This document shows positions 61,516 through 64,000 of a stretch of 64,000 nt of DNA, piece by piece. The DNA is taken from NCBI GenBank assembly GCA_020081605.1, contig JAHREC010000018.1:3286001-3350000 (forward strand), read 5' to 3'. The position numbers and the translations under genes were made by a program. The notes below the pieces were generated by a model. The model searched no databases and was not told where the DNA came from. It was given only the letters and a program-made list of their open reading frames with translations. Within the stretch, counting starts at the first letter, position 1. Every line of letters starts with the position of its first letter. This stretch comes from Albifimbria verrucaria (lineage: Eukaryota; Ascomycota; Sordariomycetes; Hypocreales; Stachybotryaceae).

Positions 61516-62716
61516 GCTGGTCGCGATCAAGATAGGAAGTGAGTGGGTAGCTGTGCAGGGTTCCGGGATGGTCGGAAGAGGCGATACAAGGTCCGCAAAG
61601 GCAGTAAATTCACCAAGAAGGGTATCGCGAGGGTGGTAGATTGAACGTACATGATGGCGGAATGCTCGGACAAGAGCAAGAGGTCAAGCTCTTCCCATGT
61701 GTTAGCTCGCGATCTTCAACTGCGACGGCTTGCTCCTGCTCTGACTGCCTATGACACGAGCGCCGGTCGAATTGCGTGAACCTAGTGTCGATGGAGACTT
61801 ACAAGATGAATTACTAGATAGGGTAGGTGATCGATGTAACGTGGCCTGGAAGCTATCGTCTGGATAGGAGAGCAGGGAATACGAGGACCAGGTAAATATG
61901 GTAATCTGGAGGTATGGAGCTTACAGGATGGATGTCAAGCTGGGCGATGCGATGGCTTGGTGTTATGTATGCACCTTACCTTCGCTTGTCTACCTTACCT
62001 TACCTGAGCTACCCGCGCTTGCCATGGCCTTAGCACTGGAACTGCAGCCCAAGTGCCTACGTATGAACCACACATGACAGCAGTCATCATAGAACAGTCC
62101 CGTCATGTCTGCTAAAGCCAAAGCTACGGCGAGACAAGAGAGCACCGAATGTGGAATGCAGCATGATGTCATGCACCGAATGGGCCAAAGAGGGCCCCTC
62201 CCCACCAAATCAAGCCAACCCATCCCCATTAGCGAATGAAGCCGCCCTGTGGTTGGCTCGGATTCTCCCTCATCCTCACACGCCGTGCTCTGCGCTGCTG
62301 GGATCTGCCCGCCGACGATTACCTCATTGGTTTCACTGGGAAAAGAGACATTGATTGATATACACCACTGTATCATCGTGGTTCATTGTTTGAGCCATCT
62401 AGAACATAGCCCTGAGTCGATATCCTTGCCGTCGTCTGCGTGAAGATGGCACAATTGTGTCCATACCGAAACCATCAACGAGCTTGTACCCCAAAAGAAC
62501 TGGACTCGTCACCCGTCATAACCTCTCGTCTTACGCCATATTCCGTAGAGCCGTCTTGGCCCTGCATATATAAAGAACCCAAACCAAAAATGACTCCAAG
62601 CGCGCCCCTCCCCGTCCGACCCAGGTGCGTACGTAACTCGTCCATGCTATCAAGCCACCAGGCAAGTGCTTGTTCCTGATCGAAACATGTGACTCCTCAC
62701 CCCGCCAAAGACACGC
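61516..62716. other. Intergenic region
   Basis: PIL1 upstream region, with TACCTT repeats at about 61976-62005, then the 3' flank of the His-rich gene. A plus-strand frame from 62440 has a TATATAAAG 130 bp inside it and is not convincing as a gene. Confidence 0.45.
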
Positions 62717-62938
62717 TTAGTAGCGTGTCGTCGTTCTTTCGTAGAAAACGGGGTCGCTGTCCCGAGGTCTGGAATGCGGGCCGGCGCTGTATGACCGCCG
62801 CGTAACGCTCGTGTAGCTTACACGGGGCGAATGGTGGTGGTGATGATGGTGGTGGCCATGGTGATGTTTGTGTCGCCTCGCTGGGATGATTTCCTCGTGG
62901 TAGTAGTAGCTGGTGCGAGGATCGTCTCGGAAGCACAT
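62717..62938 (-). CDS. Small His-rich, Arg/Tyr-rich protein
   Basis: A single exon of 73 residues starts MCFRDDPRTSYYYHEEI at 62938 and ends RTTTRY. The centre contains HKHHHGHHHHHHHH, followed by an Arg/Ser/Tyr-rich tail. The codon-level sequence is GGTGGTGGTGATG-like on the plus strand, so part of the His run could simply reflect a trinucleotide repeat. A TATAAAG on the minus strand at 63112-63118, about 175 bp upstream of the start, is a plausible TATA box. I have seen similar small His-rich fungal proteins but can name no function; metal binding is only an inference. The frame is intact. Confidence 0.65.
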   Translation of the reverse strand: MCFRDDPRTSYYYHEEIIPARRHKHHHGHHHHHHHHSPRVSYTSVTRRSYSAGPHSRPRDSDPVFYERTTTRY

Positions 62939-63534
62939 CTTGTCTTGAGCTTTTTCGATTGAAAGTTGCTCGACTTTGTTGTGTTTTGTTTTGTAGGCGT
63001 TGGGTGGGTTGTCGGCGGGATGATTGAGGTGTGCGTCCTGCTACTTTTAAAAGAGCTCCAAGTGCAGTTTTTCTACTTTGAAATGGGACCAACCCTCTGG
63101 TAGCACCCTGTCTTTATACCTACTTCCAAGTCTTGCTTACCAGCAAATTCTCGATGCCTCCCTCAGCTGATGTGTTGCTTCGCCCTGTTCCTGTGCCCAG
63201 TTGCAGGCAGGCCCCTGCTCTACTTTAGGCTAGAGCCGGTCCTGCAGCCATCCCTGGAAAAAGGCCCCTAGAAACGACCCCAATGGTTGTGACTAATTAT
63301 TGAATTCTGTACGAGGAGAGGGGCCTCGAAGGTTGCCTACCAGCTCGGTCCTTGGTACCTGTGTTCGTGTTCCTGTCTGTGGTGCCTACTGTCACGGCCT
63401 GCTCCGTTCCTCGAGTAAGTGCTAGAGGTGTGGCTATACCGCCCGTGATCCAATCACCGTGCACAGAACCTGCCAACGTTCACCGCAAGCATGTAGAGCC
63501 CTGCCTACGTATATCCCCAGCCCCTAGCCTTTCT
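62939..63534. other. Intergenic region
   Basis: The promoter of the His-rich gene occupies the left part, with TATAAAG at 63112-63118 on the minus strand. No other gene is supported. Confidence 0.45.
63112..63118 (-). promoter_or_regulatory. Candidate TATA box
   Basis: TATAAAG on the minus strand, 175 bp upstream of the ATG of the His-rich gene. The spacing is plausible for a 5' UTR of about 140 bp. Confidence 0.35.
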
Positions 63535-63806
63535 CTAGACAAGGGAACCAGGCAGAGTGCTGCTTGCTAGACCATGGGTATGTGCCAGCGGACCCTGGTA
63601 GTACCAGATGACGTCGCGAAAGCACTTCCGTGTGAAATGTGGGGCCGCCTCGTTAACCAATGCCGAGCCGATGTCGCCGTATTCTGTCTGCATCGTTCGC
63701 AATATAGCACATAGCAAATATGTGTTATAGACATGAACAAGTTCGTTCTCGCCATCTAGGCGGGCTTGGCGTCAGGAGAAAACATGATTTGGTTATCTTC
63801 AGTCAT
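63535..63806 (-). CDS. Small hypothetical protein, about 90 residues
   Basis: An ATG at 63806 starts MTEDNQIMFSPDAKP. After restoring one base in a C run near 63753 the frame continues LDGENELVHVYNTYLLCAIL, then RTMQTEYGDIGSALVNEAAP and HFTRKCFRDVIWYYQG, ending at 63535. The helix-like spacing and charged/hydrophobic alternation look protein-coding, but I do not recognise the family. No signal peptide or membrane helix. Because the call depends on a frame repair, confidence is low to moderate. Confidence 0.4.
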
Positions 63807-64000
63807 TCTACGTCCCTCTACTCATATGCCTAACTGATTGCATCGTTTTGACCGGCTCACGGATGAGAGCCCAAGATTTGGCAAGCGGTTTTTGCCATGG
63901 AGTTTAGATGGCGCAGGGACCTTAGGAAGTCAAATAGTCACATGAATTATTTCCCAAGGCGACATTTATCCCTAGCCATCCAACCCTACCCCATTCAATA

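Overview
The window is nuclear DNA from a filamentous ascomycete, most likely a sordariomycete and plausibly of the order Hypocreales. The evidence is spliced genes with 50-120 bp introns carrying GTAAGT-type donors, a Zn2Cys6 regulator of the Fungal_trans_2 type, a HET-domain protein, an eisosome Pil1/Lsp1 protein, GPI-anchored Ser/Thr-rich wall proteins, and the fused pseudouridine glycosidase/kinase typical of moulds. No species is named because none can be proved from the sequence alone.

Layout, left to right. 1-6.2 kb: a small unknown gene, a SUZ-domain protein and the Fe-S assembly factor NAR1. 6.2-10.7 kb: a four-helix membrane protein, a C2H2 zinc-finger protein (probable INO80 subunit) and DAHP synthase. 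12-17.6 kb: a Zn2Cys6 regulator and the WD40-cyclophilin PPWD1/CYP15. 18.5-24.4 kb: a FAR-17a/AIG1-like membrane protein, GINS subunit SLD5 and a large unrecognised protein. 25.6-33 kb: a HET-domain protein, UTP18, and the pseudouridine glycosidase/kinase. 34-41.4 kb: a GPI-anchored protein, a short-chain dehydrogenase and a phenol-hydroxylase-like flavoprotein. 41.9-49 kb: an F-box-like protein, methylmalonate-semialdehyde dehydrogenase, a MITE and calnexin. 50.9-58.6 kb: a Cys-rich GPI protein, MDE1, SEC20, mitochondrial ribosomal protein mL53 and inorganic pyrophosphatase. 60-64 kb: tRNA-Ser(AGA), PIL1, a tiny His-rich protein and a small unknown gene.

Most genes are core housekeeping functions (replication, rRNA processing, splicing, Fe-S assembly, ER folding, amino-acid and nucleoside metabolism) with no biosynthetic-cluster logic. 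Accessory flavour comes only from the HET, F-box, Zn2Cys6, SDR and flavoprotein genes.

The most striking property is technical. About forty single-base frameshifts interrupt about twenty otherwise well-conserved genes, and nearly all are repaired by adding one base to a run of C or G. This looks like homopolymer collapse in a long-read draft assembly, not mass pseudogenisation. Gene spans below are therefore given across the frameshifts. The clearest unlisted genetic element is a foldback MITE with perfect terminal inverted repeats and TA flanks at about 46.06-46.31 kb.
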